A stretch of 46,703 nucleotides of DNA. It comes from an uncultured Arenicella sp. (GTDB lineage Bacteria; Pseudomonadota; Gammaproteobacteria; Arenicellales; Arenicellaceae). The notes under the pieces are model-generated. The model was not told where the DNA came from, did no database searches, and saw only the letters and a list, made by a program, of their open reading frames with translations. The position numbers and the translations under genes are program-made. This document shows, piece by piece, positions 17,341 through 28,000 of this stretch. Position 1 is the stretch's first letter. Every line of letters begins with the position of its first letter. The DNA is taken from assembly GCA_937974565.1 (NCBI GenBank), contig CALJWL010000044.1:1-46703 (forward strand), in the 5' to 3' direction.

Positions 17341-18594
17341 CTATTCGTAACGCAGCGCTTCAGCGGGTTGAGTTCGTGATGCCTGCCATGACGGATACAA
17401 TGTCGCCAGCATGCTGATCAGTATTGACACCACCACCACGGCCCAAACGTCAGACCATCGCAATTCAGCCGGAAAATCAGTGATAATGTACACATCCGCA
17501 GGGAACAATTGATGACCCAACAGCCCTTCAATAAAGTTAATGATCGTGGTGATATTTAGAGCCGTAAGGACGCCGGCTATCGCACCAACGACCGTACCCG
17601 TCACTCCAGAGGTGACCCCTTGTACGAAGAAAATCCCCATTACACCTTTGGGTGATAAACCCAAAGTTCGCAAAATAGCAATATCAGCACGTTTGTCTGT
17701 GACCACCATGACCAATGTCGAGACAATATTAAACGCCGCCACGGCGACCACCAAAAACAACACGATAAAGGTCATCCTACGCTCGACTTCAAGGGCACGA
17801 AAAAAGCTTTTATGCTGCCGCGTCCAATTATCAACCACATAACGAAAGTCTGCCGAAGCCGCGATTTCAGCCGCAGCTTGGCGCGCTTCATACGGTTCAT
17901 TCATGGTTAATCGAATACCAGACACTTGATTACGTGCTTTATAAAGTTTCGCCGCGTCTCTCATGTGTACAAACGCTAATGCGCCATCGTAATCATCGGG
18001 GCCAATTCCACCAAAGACGCCGGTAACCGTGAAACGTCGTAATCTTGGCATAAGCCCAGCAGGGGTCGACTGCCCCTGAGGCGAAATAAGCGTTACCTTA
18101 TCGCCCACCTGGGCGCGCAACGCATTGGCCAAACCAACCCCTAAAACCACATTGTATTTCCCCGCTTGAAGTGAATCGAAGCGGCCTTGATACATACTCT
18201 CAGGCACCACCGACACCGATTTCTCATAATCAGGCAGTACGCCCCTAACAAGCGCGCCTTTGACGTTGCCATTTGACGTAACCAAACCTTGAGCATAGAT
18301 ATAGGGAGCATAACCTTTAATATCTTCTCTTTGCTTTAGTTCAGGTTCCAGTTTCTGCCAATCGTGTAACCAGCCACCTTGGCCCGTGATGGTAACGTGA
18401 GGAGTAACGTCTAAAATTCGCCCACGTAACTCATTGCCAAAACCGTTCATAATCGACACAACAGTGATAATTACCCAAACACCCAGCGCGATGCCAATCA
18501 TGGAAATCGCCGAGATAAACGAGATGAACCCATTACGGCGCCTGGCTCGCGAATAGCGTGCGCCTATCATTAACGATATATTGACTTTGGCCAT
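17341..18594 (-). CDS. lolF: Lipoprotein-releasing ABC permease, LolC/E family, probably the single-subunit LolF type
   Basis: 417 residues. An N-terminal cytoplasmic stretch leads into helix 1 ([20 protein letters not shown], about 24-43). A large periplasmic domain of roughly 220 residues follows, and then three C-terminal helices in the FtsX domain (about 275-410). The LolC/E signature with the double GF at [11 protein letters not shown] is present. Enterics place two permease genes, lolC and lolE, around lolD. Here there is one permease only, directly before lolD, and neither neighbour is a second permease. That fits the LolF(D) homodimer system known from Francisella, Acinetobacter and others. 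A second copy elsewhere in the genome cannot be excluded. Confidence 0.88.
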   Translation of the reverse strand: MAKVNISLMIGARYSRARRRNGFISFISAISMIGIALGVWVIITVVSIMNGFGNELRGRILDVTPHVTITGQGGWLHDWQKLEPELKQREDIKGYAPYIYAQGLVTSNGNVKGALVRGVLPDYEKSVSVVPESMYQGRFDSLQAGKYNVVLGVGLANALRAQVGDKVTLISPQGQSTPAGLMPRLRRFTVTGVFGGIGPDDYDGALAFVHMRDAAKLYKARNQVSGIRLTMNEPYEARQAAAEIAASADFRYVVDNWTRQHKSFFRALEVERRMTFIVLFLVVAVAAFNIVSTLVMVVTDKRADIAILRTLGLSPKGVMGIFFVQGVTSGVTGTVVGAIAGVLTALNITTIINFIEGLLGHQLFPADVYIITDFPAELRWSDVWAVVVVSILISMLATLYPSWQASRTQPAEALRYE

Positions 18595-18682
18595 AATTAA
18601 CGGGCTACCTGTTCTCGGTTAACGGCAATGTTTAAACACTTAGGCGGAGTGTCGGGAAAACAACAAGCCGCATCACGGTTTA

Positions 18683-20212
18683 TTACTCGGCCTCTGGACG
18701 CATATGAGGAAATAACAGCACATCACGAATGGATGGGCTGTTTGTAAACAGCATCACCAAACGATCAATACCAATACCTTCGCCTGCGGTAGGCGGCATT
18801 CCGTATTCTAATGCACGAATGTAATCGGCGTCGTATTCCATTGCTTCATCGTCACCAGCCGCTTTGCCTTCAACTTGTTGTTGAAAACGAGCCGCTTGAT
18901 CTTCAGGGTCATTTAATTCTGAGAAACCGTTAGCGATTTCACGACCGCCAATAAACAACTCAAAACGATCTGTTACAAAATCATCATCATCATTGCGTCG
19001 CGACAACGGTGAAACTTCCACCGGATATTGTGTAATAAAGGTGGGTTCCATCAAACGGTCTTCCACGGTTTTTTCGAAAATTTCTATCTGAACTTTTCCT
19101 AAACCATAGCTATCATAAATGGGGACGTTCAACTTCTCAGCGTAGGCAACTAACTTTTCACGATCACTCAGATCTTCCACACTCAGTTCGCTGTTAAATT
19201 GCAAAATCGAGTCAGCCACACTCAAACGCTGAAATGATTTATTAAAATCAATGACTTGACCTTGATATTCCACCATACCTGAATCGGTTACTGCTGACGC
19301 AATGCCTTGAAACATCTCTTCAGTAATGTCCATCAAATCATTGTAATCAGCGTAGGCCAAGTAGAACTCAAGCATGGTGAACTCAGGGTTATGGCGCGTA
19401 CTCAAGCCTTCATTACGAAAGTTACGATTAACCTCAAACACACGTTCAAAGCCCCCCACCACCAATCTTTTCAAATAAAGCTCGGGCGCAATGCGCAAAT
19501 ACAAGGGCATATCCAAGGCATTATGATGCGTTGTAAACGGCCGAGCGGCTGCCCCCCCTAATACGGGGTGCATCATTGGAGTTTCAACTTCCAAGAAGTC
19601 TTTTTCAATTAAGAAGTGACGAATAAAACTAACGATTTTAGAACGTGTTTTAAACACATTGCGGCTTTCCTCACTCATAATCAAATCAACATAACGTTGA
19701 CGATACGCTGTTTCTTTATCGGTCAGGCCGTGAAACTTTTCAGGCAATGGCCGCAAAGATTTAGCCAACAATTCTACGTGACTGACTTTAACGCTCAACT
19801 CACCTTTATTGGTTTTAAACAAAATCCCTTTAGCGCCACAAATATCACCAATATCCCATTTTTTAAACGCTTCGTTATAAAAGCCTTCAGGGAGGGCGTC
19901 TCGCGCCACGTATATTTGCATACGTTGCCCGCTGCGATCTTGCAAATGAGCAAAACTGGCTTTGCCCATAATACGCCGACTCATCATACGCCCAGCAACG
20001 GACACCTCAACGTCCCTCTCTTCTAACTCTTCTTTTTCAAACTCACCATAATTTGCGATTAAATCCGCAGACAAACTGTCTGGTTTAAACGTATTGGGGT
20101 ACGCTTGAGTGTTTGTGCGCCAAGCACTTAGCTTTTCACGTCGTTGCTTGATCAATTCATTTTCATCAATTTGATCTGCGTTGTGGGACTGATCTTGAGT
20201 TTCGTTAGTCAC
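18683..20212 (-). CDS. lysS: Lysyl-tRNA synthetase, class II
   Basis: 509 residues. An N-terminal OB-fold anticodon-binding domain (about 60-180) is followed by a class II catalytic core. Motif 2 is in [20 protein letters not shown] and motif 3 in [14 protein letters not shown] near the C-terminus. Length and architecture match bacterial LysRS. It follows prfB by 74 bp on the same strand, the conserved prfB-lysS pair. About 15 acidic residues precede the core, as usual. Confidence 0.97.
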   Translation of the reverse strand: MTNETQDQSHNADQIDENELIKQRREKLSAWRTNTQAYPNTFKPDSLSADLIANYGEFEKEELEERDVEVSVAGRMMSRRIMGKASFAHLQDRSGQRMQIYVARDALPEGFYNEAFKKWDIGDICGAKGILFKTNKGELSVKVSHVELLAKSLRPLPEKFHGLTDKETAYRQRYVDLIMSEESRNVFKTRSKIVSFIRHFLIEKDFLEVETPMMHPVLGGAAARPFTTHHNALDMPLYLRIAPELYLKRLVVGGFERVFEVNRNFRNEGLSTRHNPEFTMLEFYLAYADYNDLMDITEEMFQGIASAVTDSGMVEYQGQVIDFNKSFQRLSVADSILQFNSELSVEDLSDREKLVAYAEKLNVPIYDSYGLGKVQIEIFEKTVEDRLMEPTFITQYPVEVSPLSRRNDDDDFVTDRFELFIGGREIANGFSELNDPEDQAARFQQQVEGKAAGDDEAMEYDADYIRALEYGMPPTAGEGIGIDRLVMLFTNSPSIRDVLLFPHMRPEAE

Positions 20213-20286
20213 TGTTCTTTCTTCTTAAAAATAAATCTAGCGTTGTAACGCCGTACTTGGTTAACTTTTCGATTCGACTTTAAATT

Positions 20287-21382
20287 CTATAGGCCTTGTT
20301 TCAAACTGGCTTCGATAAACTGGTTTAAATCACCGTCCAATACCGCTTGGGTATTGCCTGTTTCAACCCCAGTTCGTAGATCTTTAATTCGTGATTGATC
20401 CAATACGTATGACCGAATCTGAGACCCCCAACCAATATCAGACTTTTCATCCTCTTGAGCTTGCTGCTCTGAACGCCGTTTTTGTATTTCATGTTCATAC
20501 AGCCGAGCTTTGAGCATGGAAAATGCGGCATCTTTATTCCGATGCTGTGATCGGTCACTTTGGCATTGTACGACAATGCCAGTGGGTTCATGTGTAATAC
20601 GTACTGCGGAGTCGGTTTTATTAACGTGTTGGCCGCCTGCACCACTCGCTCGATAAGTATCAATACGAATATCGCTCGGATTAATATCCACCTCAACACT
20701 GTCGTCAATCTCAGGGTAGGCAAATAATGACGCAAAAGATGTGTGTCTTCGATTTCCCGAATCAAAAGGTGATTTTCGTACTAAACGATGCACCCCAGTT
20801 TCTGTTCTAAGAAAACCAAAGGCATACTCACCGCTGACCTTTACGGTGGCACTTTTAATACCCGCCACATCACCGGCCGATACTTCTACTACCTCAGCTT
20901 TAAAACCCTCAGCCTCAGCCCATCGTAAATATTGCCTAAGTAGCATATTCGCCCAGTCTTGAGCTTCAGTGCCGCCAGACCCTGACTGAATGTCAATGAA
21001 CGCATTTTTTGCGTCCATTGGGCCTGAAAACATGCGTTGAAACTCTAATGCCTCAAGGTCTTTTTCTAGGTTAGTTAAATCAACGCTGACTTCGTCAACC
21101 AACTCTTGGTCTTGCTCCTCTTGTGCCAACTCGAGCATCTGCATGCTATCCGCCACACCGGTTTCAAGTTTAATCAGAGTGCCAACCACCTTTTCAAGGG
21201 ACGCTCGTTCTTGACCTAATTTTTGCGCAAACTCAGGATCTTCCCAAATAGTGGGGTCCTCCATCTGACGCAATACTTCTTCTAGTCTCTCTGACTTTGT
21301 GTCAAAGTCAAAGGTACCCCCTAAGCAAGGTACCGCGCTCAGCTAAGTCTTTGCCTTTTTCGAACAGTGGGTTTAATTCCAT
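20287..21382 (-). CDS. prfB: Peptide chain release factor 2, with programmed +1 frameshift
   Basis: The gene is read as 21382-21311 joined to 21309-20287, giving 364 residues, one fewer than in E. coli. The first frame encodes 24 codons ([17 protein letters not shown] to RGYL) and then meets TGA at 21308-21310. The classical slippage site precedes it: an AGGGGG Shine-Dalgarno-like element, TAC, then CTT-TGA-C. Slipping one base resumes at GAC ([11 protein letters not shown]). The anticodon-like tripeptide SPF (in [12 protein letters not shown]) and the GGQ peptidyl-hydrolysis motif ([18 protein letters not shown]) identify RF2. Low RF2 levels leave the TGA unread for longer, favouring the shift, so the gene regulates itself. 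Confidence 0.97.
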
Positions 21383-21413
21383 GATTATTGAGTATGAGCC
21401 GTGATGTAAAACG

Positions 21414-21446
21414 TTTCATTCGAAGGTTGGTTAGCAACGAATGAAA
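21414..21446 (-). terminator. Weak hairpin between the SPOR gene and prfB
   Basis: TTTCATTCG and CGAATGAAA (9-bp arms, 15-nt loop) lie between the SPOR gene stop (21500) and the prfB start (21382). On the minus strand the stem is followed by CGTTTTAC, a poor T-run. It may be a weak terminator or a leader structure of prfB. Confidence 0.35.
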
Positions 21447-21499
21447 ACACAAATGATAAGACGCGAAAGATAACTGAATTATGACAAATTTAGAACTAG

Positions 21500-22339
21500 T
21501 TAGCGTTCATTAATCACGCTTTGTACCGCCTGAATAGGTCGTAACCAAGGGCCATGCTCACGTAACGCAGCGGTAAAGCCCGACCGTGCTGAGTTGGCCG
21601 CTTCTTTATTTGGGTATGCACCGTAAATTAGTTTATAAATAATCGCATCTTCACGTTTTTCTGCAAAATACGCGGCATTTCGATGTAAACCATGATCATC
21701 AATAAAATCGCGCACTTTAGCTTCGTCACTAAAAGCCAACATTTGGATAGTCCAATCGCTGGGCATTTGTTCTAAAATCCAACTTTCACGGTTATACCCT
21801 CGATGATCCGCCTCAGAGGTATTTCCCTGGGCTGGGGCAATTAACGTTGAACCCTCTGGTTTCGTTGAAATAGAAATGCCAGATGGTGCGCTAATGTCAC
21901 TAACAACAGGAGGGCTCACAGGTTTAAGACCCAACTGTTCTCTAGCCAAAATAAAGCCAGCATCTGCGGCTCGGTGCAGCAACTGATTGGCATCATTATC
22001 TTGCCCTCTGGCTTGCAACCTCAGTGCAAGATGGTAATCAGCCGCTGCGTAACCCGCCTCACCTGACTTACTAAACCACTGGTCAGCAAGCTCCTGACTG
22101 GCACCTGCCACACGCTTACGTTCGTGCAACAAACCCAAATTGAACATAGCACGCCCATCGTTAGCCGCTGCCGCTTGTTGCCAATAAGACCTAGCCGCTT
22201 CAAAGTCGTTATTCATATAAGCCGACATACCGGCCGAATAATCAGGCGAAGTAGTGGCTGTTTGCGCGCCGACTTGTTGCGTCAGTACTGAGCTTAGTAG
22301 CAGTACGCCACAAGCAATATTTAATGCTGAGTGTTTCAA
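21500..22339 (-). CDS. Periplasmic Sel1-repeat and SPOR-domain protein
   Basis: 279 residues. A Sec signal peptide covers about 1-25 (LSSVLTQQVGAQTA cleavage region). Two to three Sel1-like/TPR helical repeats run from about 35 to 135 (AMFNLGLLHERKRV, AADYHLALRLQARG). A linker follows, then a C-terminal SPOR domain from about 190 (WTIQMLAFSDEAKVRDFI ... YKLIYGAYPNKEAANSA). SPOR domains bind denuded glycan strands of septal murein, so a role at division sites is likely. Specific partners are unknown. It is a single gene between amtB and prfB, separated from amtB by a good terminator. Confidence 0.85.
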   Translation of the reverse strand: MKHSALNIACGVLLLSSVLTQQVGAQTATTSPDYSAGMSAYMNNDFEAARSYWQQAAAANDGRAMFNLGLLHERKRVAGASQELADQWFSKSGEAGYAAADYHLALRLQARGQDNDANQLLHRAADAGFILAREQLGLKPVSPPVVSDISAPSGISISTKPEGSTLIAPAQGNTSEADHRGYNRESWILEQMPSDWTIQMLAFSDEAKVRDFIDDHGLHRNAAYFAEKREDAIIYKLIYGAYPNKEAANSARSGFTAALREHGPWLRPIQAVQSVINER

Positions 22340-22364
22340 TATCGTTTATCTGTAATAGTGTAAA

Positions 22365-22392
22365 AAAGGAGGTTGGCAACCCAACCCCCTTT
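22365..22392 (-). terminator. Intrinsic terminator after amtB
   Basis: On the minus strand, AAAGG-G-GGTTGG pairs with CCAACC-T-CCTTT around a 4-nt loop, with one mismatch, and is followed by six T residues (22362-22367). It lies between amtB and the SPOR gene. Confidence 0.75.
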
Positions 22393-22488
22393 CTAGTTCT
22401 TTATTGATAAGGCTTACGTACGAAAAGGTAAACCCATTTTCGCACGCAACAAATTAATCTACTGACTAATCTACTAACTAAATAGTAG

Positions 22489-22506
22489 GCCCCTCTATCA
22501 AGGGGC
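22489..22506 (-). terminator. Short hairpin just past the amtB stop
   Basis: GCCCCT / AGGGGC with a 6-nt loop, 11 bp after the amtB stop. No clear T-run follows, so it is likely an mRNA 3'-end stabiliser or attenuator ahead of the stronger terminator at 22365-22392. Confidence 0.4.
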
Positions 22507-22517
22507 AACTTAGATAA

Positions 22518-23804
22518 TTATAGATTGTATCCTGTTTCGCCATGTTGTGTAACATCCAAACCTTGTTGCTCGGTTTCTGCGTCAGCGCGCAATGGCATGA
22601 AGGCACCGATAAGCTTGAGCAACACATAAGACACCACAGCCGCATAAACACCCGTTGCCAAGACGCCAATCACTTGAATGCCTAATTGCGACCCAAGATT
22701 CATGCCTTCGGCGTACCCTGCACCACCCCATGAGTGTGAAACAAATACGGCCGCCAAAATTGTGCCTAATGCCCCGCCCACACCGTGTACTGGGAAGACG
22801 TCTAATGAATCGTCAATTTTCCATACGCTCTTGATCAATTGGGTTGCAAAATAGCACAGCGTGCCGCCACAAAGGCCGATAATAACGCCTCCCATAGGGC
22901 CAACAAACCCAGACGCTGGTGTGATCGTGCCAAGCCCGGCGACCATACCAGTGACAATGCCTAGCACACTTGGTTTACGAAAACGAATCCACTCAATAGC
23001 CATCCAAGCTAACGAGCCTGCCGCCGCACTTAAATGAGTTACCAACATCGCCATGCCGGCACCACCATCGGCAGCAACAGCAGAACCGCCATTAAAACCA
23101 AACCAACCAAACCACAACATTCCAGCACCAGCAACAGTCAGTGCCATGCTGTGCGGCGTCATTGGACGCTCAGGAAAACCAGTTCGGTTACCAACCACCA
23201 TAGCAGCAACCAAAGCGGACACACCTGCGGTTACATGCACCACAGTGCCACCGGCAAAGTCCAACAACCCTTTATCAGCCAACCAGCCGCCTCCCCACAC
23301 CCAATGCGTTACAGGCACATACACAATGAGGGACCAAAGGATTGAGAATAAAAACATGGCAGAAAAATTCATCCGTTCAGCAAAACCTCCGACAAACAAG
23401 GCCGGAGTAATCATGATGAAGGTCATCTGAAACACCACGAAAACGGATTCAGGGATGGCCGTACCATCCGCGACGGAATCAAAGGTTACGCCATTTAAAA
23501 ACGCTTTATCCAAATTGCCGATCCAATTTCCATCGCCACTGAATGCCAAACTGTATCCAACAGCAAACCACAATAAAGACATAGCACAAGCAATGGAAAA
23601 ACACTGCATCAATACCGACAGAACGTTCTTGCTGCGCACCAAACCTGCATAAAATAATGACAGCCCAGGCAACAACATAAACAATACTAATGCCGAAGAT
23701 GTCAACATCCATGCAGTGTCGCCAGTATCTATTTCATTGGCTTGGGCCACAATAGGCATTATGAAAAACACCAGCGCCATTGCCAGTTGTTTAAGATATT
23801 TCAT
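22518..23804 (-). CDS. amtB: Ammonium transporter AmtB
   Basis: 428 residues from the ATG at 23804, chosen because a GAGG site lies 5 nt upstream and the product then starts with a signal peptide (MKYLKQLAMALVFFIMP ... VAQANE). A longer in-frame start at 23855 lacks both. Eleven membrane helices follow, with Amt motifs FYAGLVRSKNVLS, FAERMNFSAM, DFAGGTVVHVTAGVSALVAA (first pore His) and DVFPVHGVGGALGT (second pore His). It conducts ammonium as a trimer. glnK lies upstream on the same strand, the usual glnK-amtB operon, so GlnK gating under nitrogen sufficiency is expected. Confidence 0.96.
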   Translation of the reverse strand: MKYLKQLAMALVFFIMPIVAQANEIDTGDTAWMLTSSALVLFMLLPGLSLFYAGLVRSKNVLSVLMQCFSIACAMSLLWFAVGYSLAFSGDGNWIGNLDKAFLNGVTFDSVADGTAIPESVFVVFQMTFIMITPALFVGGFAERMNFSAMFLFSILWSLIVYVPVTHWVWGGGWLADKGLLDFAGGTVVHVTAGVSALVAAMVVGNRTGFPERPMTPHSMALTVAGAGMLWFGWFGFNGGSAVAADGGAGMAMLVTHLSAAAGSLAWMAIEWIRFRKPSVLGIVTGMVAGLGTITPASGFVGPMGGVIIGLCGGTLCYFATQLIKSVWKIDDSLDVFPVHGVGGALGTILAAVFVSHSWGGAGYAEGMNLGSQLGIQVIGVLATGVYAAVVSYVLLKLIGAFMPLRADAETEQQGLDVTQHGETGYNL

Positions 23805-23974
23805 GATTTCCTCAAATATTATATTTTTCTCTCTTTGCTGCTCATAAGCAACCATTGTTGTCTTCGAGCAAGTAGAAAATTTAAGTACATTTCAGGCTTT
23901 CCCGCCGTTGGGCGCCTGCGTTACGCTTTTCTTTTGATGCTTTTCAGTCAATTTGTCTTAATTTAAGCTCTCCC

Positions 23975-24322
<348 letters not shown>

Positions 24323-24604
24323 CTATGTATGATCTTTCTATGGTGATCTGTGATTAATTTAAGCCGTTACTGCTAATCATTATGGCAGCTGAGCTTAGCT
24401 TGTTGCTTAATTGCGTGGCAAAAAGTCTACTTAAAACGACAGACAAATGAAAGTTTATGACAAAACTAAGGCTGCAAAAGCAAAAAGGCCACACAAACGG
24501 TGCAGCCTTGAATATGGTTTGCTAACAACAATGACGTTAATACACTTACGGTTATTGTCTAAGAACAGTCCGTGGCCAATTAAACTTAAAGGGCTTTTGG
24601 CTAA

Positions 24605-25564
24605 TTACAGCGCTAAACGCTCCCGCGCCGCATCGTACTCAGATTTCATTTGAGTTACACGACCAGCCACCGATTGAACTTCATCAATGGCACCAATGCC
24701 TTGCCCGCATCCCCATATGTCCTTCCACGCTTTAGCATCGTTTTGTTGATCGGTCAGTTTATTCATCGCACTGATATCGCCTTTTGGCAAGTTATTTGGG
24801 TCTAGGCCCGCATCAGCAATACTTGGCTTTAAATAATTGCCAGCTACGCCAGTAAAGTAGTCGGAGTACACGATATCGTCAGCATCGCCGTCGACCACCA
24901 TTTGCTTATAAGCGTCAACCGCGTTCGCTTCTTTGGTGGCTATAAATGCAGAACCGATGTAACCAAGGTCGGCCCCCATTGCTTGCGCTGCCAGCACAGA
25001 GTCGCCTGTCGCTATACAGCCTGAAAGTGCCAGAGGGCCATCGAACCATTCACGAGTTTCTTGCACAATGGCAAATGGGCTTTGCGCACCCGCGTGCCCT
25101 CCGGCTCCTGAAGCAACCGCAATTAGGCCATCAGCCCCTTTTTCAATCGCTTTACGAGCAAAACGTTGATTAATGACATCATGAAATACAACACCGCCGT
25201 AAGAATGTGCCGCATCATTGACGTCAGTATTCGCCCCCAGTGACGTAATAATAATCGGAACTTTATATTTCACGCACAGCGCCATATCTTCCTGCAATCG
25301 TGTGTTGGACTTAAATACAATTTGATTGACAGCAAACGGCGCCGCAGGTTTATCAGGGTTAAGCTGGTTGTAACGGTCTAATTCTTCTGTAATTTCAATC
25401 AACCACTTTTCAAATTGGCCGTCTCCGCGCGCATTAAGCGCTGGGAAGGAACCCACAATTCCGGCCTTGCATTGTTCTAACACCATTTCTTTGCTCGAAA
25501 CAATGAACATAGGGGCCGCGATGACCGGAATGGTTAAATCTTTAAGTATTTCAGGGAGCGCCAT
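24605..25564 (-). CDS. Nitronate monooxygenase family FMN enzyme
   Basis: 319 residues forming one TIM barrel. Features of the family: PVIAAPMFIVSS at the N-terminus, AVNQIVF, ASGAGGHAGAQSPFA (residues ~168-182, the FMN/active-site glycine-rich loop with its His), a GADLGYIGSAF phosphate-binding stretch and a C-terminal GCGQGIGAID. Cytosolic and FMN-dependent. Members oxidise nitronates or act as NAD(P)H:quinone or enoyl reductases, so the exact substrate is not settled. Monocistronic, between glnK and the phoQ-like gene. A 9-bp inverted repeat (AAGGCTGCA / TGCAGCCTT) at 24468-24509 lies downstream. Confidence 0.85.
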   Translation of the reverse strand: MALPEILKDLTIPVIAAPMFIVSSKEMVLEQCKAGIVGSFPALNARGDGQFEKWLIEITEELDRYNQLNPDKPAAPFAVNQIVFKSNTRLQEDMALCVKYKVPIIITSLGANTDVNDAAHSYGGVVFHDVINQRFARKAIEKGADGLIAVASGAGGHAGAQSPFAIVQETREWFDGPLALSGCIATGDSVLAAQAMGADLGYIGSAFIATKEANAVDAYKQMVVDGDADDIVYSDYFTGVAGNYLKPSIADAGLDPNNLPKGDISAMNKLTDQQNDAKAWKDIWGCGQGIGAIDEVQSVAGRVTQMKSEYDAARERLAL

Positions 25565-25782
25565 AACTAGTTATCTATTGGTATTGTGGTTATTGCAGTT
25601 AACCTGCGTTGTGTGGATATCATACTAAAGCGATATCGAAAAACACTCAATTAGTCTTATGGATACTGACTATTTTTTCTAACAAGGGCGGCTTACTCTC
25701 TTGCCCTATTTTCAGCGGTTAGGCGTTGCGCTACCCGCATTGTGAGTTACTAAAATCTCTCGACGAGCCAATATTGAAAGTT

Positions 25783-27180
25783 CTAATTCAATTGCACGGT
25801 GAATTTAGTTCCTTTGTTTGAATTCGACGCTGGGTTATTTTCATCGTTTTTATTTGTCTTCAAATCGGCTTCTTGAATATCGATTGTGCCGTTGTAGGCA
25901 TCGACAATATTTTTCACGATATCCATTCCTAAACCGTGCCCTGGTGTCTGAACATCTAATCTCACACCACGTTGTAAAACGGCATCTCGACGAGATTTGT
26001 CAATCCCCGGCCCATCGTCTTGTATTGTCATCACCACCGGTTTTTTATGTGACGCATTTTCACCCAGATCAACTTGCCTAATATCAACGTACACCTCAGA
26101 GGCCGCCCATTTGAATGCGTTGTCACATAAATTACCCAACACTTCCATCCAATCGCCATGATCGCCATAGAAAACCGTACCTTTTTGATAGTTGAATGTG
26201 ACAGCTAACCCCTTATCAAGATGCAATTTTTCTAAGCTTCGTATTACTTGTCGGCTGGATTCTGATACGTCGATGGCTTTCGTAAAACGGCGGCGCCCTA
26301 CGGCAGAGGCACTTTGCAGCTGATAGTCAATAATCGTTTGCATCGCCGCAAGCTGTTCACTGGTTTCCGATTTTAGCTTTTCCGAATAATTCAACCCCTT
26401 CAAAACGGCAATGGGTGTTTTAAGGCTGTGAGCCAAATTTCCCAAGACTTCTTTTTGTCGTTCAATTCGTTGCTCTTCAAAATTCAGCAACTGATTTAAA
26501 TTTTGAGTTAAGCGGCTCACCTCAGTTGGGTAGTCCTCATCAAACCGCTGACGTTTGCCCTCTTCTATTTCATTAATTTGCCTGCGAACGCGTTCTAATG
26601 GCTTAAGCGACCAACCCAATATACCCAACAAAAGTACGACTAAGGCGCCGCCAAAAAACGCCAACCACAATCCGACCTGCCTTTGATATCGCGCTAATCG
26701 ACGTTGATAAACAACGTTGGATTCGGCCACTTGCACCACAAAAGGCACCATTCCGCCCTCAGTCTCCCACTCAACGGCAAGCGTGGTTGTGTTTATCGTA
26801 ATACCTTGCCAGGCTCGTGATGAGACAAACTTAAAGTCTCCTAAGCGGCCGCGTTGCTTTGGCAATGTTCTATCAAGCAACGAAGGCGAGCGCCAAATTA
26901 ACGTTTGTGTCTGATCTGGACTAAAAGCGTAAACTTGCGCAAACATATCTGAATCGGGTTGCAGCAGTCTTGGCTCGGCTAAAACTTGCGGCGCCACAAT
27001 CTCACCATCAATCACTTCAACGGCTGAAATAAGCAGCAGTATTTGGTTTCGAAGGGTATCTTCAGCCGCACTCAAAACACTGCGTTCAAACGCTCTATTT
27101 AGGCCAAACCCCATCACCCCCAAAAACACGAGCAGTAACAATGTGGCTGAGGCTAAAAGTCGACGACGAAGTGAGTACAA
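25783..27180 (-). CDS. phoQ: PhoQ-like sensor histidine kinase
   Basis: 465 residues. The order is TM1 at about 8-28, a periplasmic sensor of ~140 residues, TM2 at about 170-191, a HAMP-like linker and a dimerisation domain with H251 in the PhoQ-type LAHSLKTPIAVLKG box. The ATPase domain has its N box in GNLCDNAFKWA, then DDGPGI and GHGLGMDIVKN. The C-terminal 25 residues are Asn/Asp/Lys-rich. I do not see the acidic cluster that enteric PhoQ uses for divalent cations, so the signal may differ. It follows the regulator gene by 68 bp in the usual order. Confidence 0.88.
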   Translation of the reverse strand: MYSLRRRLLASATLLLLVFLGVMGFGLNRAFERSVLSAAEDTLRNQILLLISAVEVIDGEIVAPQVLAEPRLLQPDSDMFAQVYAFSPDQTQTLIWRSPSLLDRTLPKQRGRLGDFKFVSSRAWQGITINTTTLAVEWETEGGMVPFVVQVAESNVVYQRRLARYQRQVGLWLAFFGGALVVLLLGILGWSLKPLERVRRQINEIEEGKRQRFDEDYPTEVSRLTQNLNQLLNFEEQRIERQKEVLGNLAHSLKTPIAVLKGLNYSEKLKSETSEQLAAMQTIIDYQLQSASAVGRRRFTKAIDVSESSRQVIRSLEKLHLDKGLAVTFNYQKGTVFYGDHGDWMEVLGNLCDNAFKWAASEVYVDIRQVDLGENASHKKPVVMTIQDDGPGIDKSRRDAVLQRGVRLDVQTPGHGLGMDIVKNIVDAYNGTIDIQEADLKTNKNDENNPASNSNKGTKFTVQLN

Positions 27181-27248
27181 ACCCGATTTCCGTGAATTAT
27201 TTAATTCAGCAATGCAGCAGACGTGCTTAAATATAAGAACACAAGCAC

Positions 27249-27932
27249 TTACGGATTATCCCGAGGAATACTGAACCGGTAGCCTCGACCACGCTGAGTT
27301 TCAATCGGTTTCAACGTTCCGTCGGGATCAAGTTTGGTTCTTAAACGCCGAATAAACACTTCAATCGTGTTGCTGTCACGGTCATCATCTTCTTCATAAA
27401 TATGATCAACCAGTTCTCGTTTGGACAACACTTTACCGGTGTGAAGCATAAGATACGACAGCAAGCGATACTCATACGCGGTGATGGTGACCGACGCCTC
27501 GTTAAGGAAAACTTGTTTGGCCGACGTGTCAATTTTAATGGGGCCACAGACCAGTGAATTATCAGCAAGCCCCACCGAACGCCGCAATTGAACTTTGATT
27601 CTGGCGAGCAATTCTTCGGAGTGAAAGGGTTTGGTTAAATAGTCATCGCCACCGGCCTCCAAGCCTTCGACTTTTTCTTGCCAGCGGTTGCGCGCCGTTA
27701 AAATAAGAATGGGGTACGACAAGCCTTGTTCACGTACCTTTTTAATCAACACTACGCCGTCGAGTTTGGGCAAACCTAAATCAACGATGGCCATGTCAAT
27801 GGGGTATTCTTGAGCAAAATACAGGCCTTCTATTCCATCACTGGCCGTGTCAACAACATAACCTTGCTCACGTAAGCTGTCGGCAAGCTGTTGTTGTAAA
27901 GAAGGCTCATCTTCGACGATTAATATTCTCAT
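27249..27932 (-). CDS. phoP: PhoP-like response regulator, OmpR family
   Basis: 227 residues. The receiver domain has the acidic pocket VEDE, phospho-acceptor D51 in IVDLGLPKLDG, and the LTAR and KPF switch residues. The LILTARNRWQEKVEGLEAGG run closely follows enteric PhoP. The C-terminal winged helix (about 130-225) ends in the typical RGRGYRF. An AAGGAG site lies 5 nt before the start. It is preceded by the PepSY gene (68 bp) and followed by the phoQ-like gene, all on one strand. Confidence 0.9.
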   Translation of the reverse strand: MRILIVEDEPSLQQQLADSLREQGYVVDTASDGIEGLYFAQEYPIDMAIVDLGLPKLDGVVLIKKVREQGLSYPILILTARNRWQEKVEGLEAGGDDYLTKPFHSEELLARIKVQLRRSVGLADNSLVCGPIKIDTSAKQVFLNEASVTITAYEYRLLSYLMLHTGKVLSKRELVDHIYEEDDDRDSNTIEVFIRRLRTKLDPDGTLKPIETQRGRGYRFSIPRDNP

Positions 27933-28000
27933 GTTGACTCCTTAGGGCCGAGCAGACTGGATTAGTGAGCAATCGTATTTGCTATCACGGCCTTTCGTTC

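Noticed and set aside
20325-20765. 146-codon frame inside prfB in another phase
   Set aside because: Same-strand shadow of the RF2 coding sequence.
24447-24653. 68-codon plus-strand frame next to the nitronate monooxygenase gene
   Set aside because: It overlaps the 3' end of that gene antisense and spans a hairpin; composition is not protein-like.
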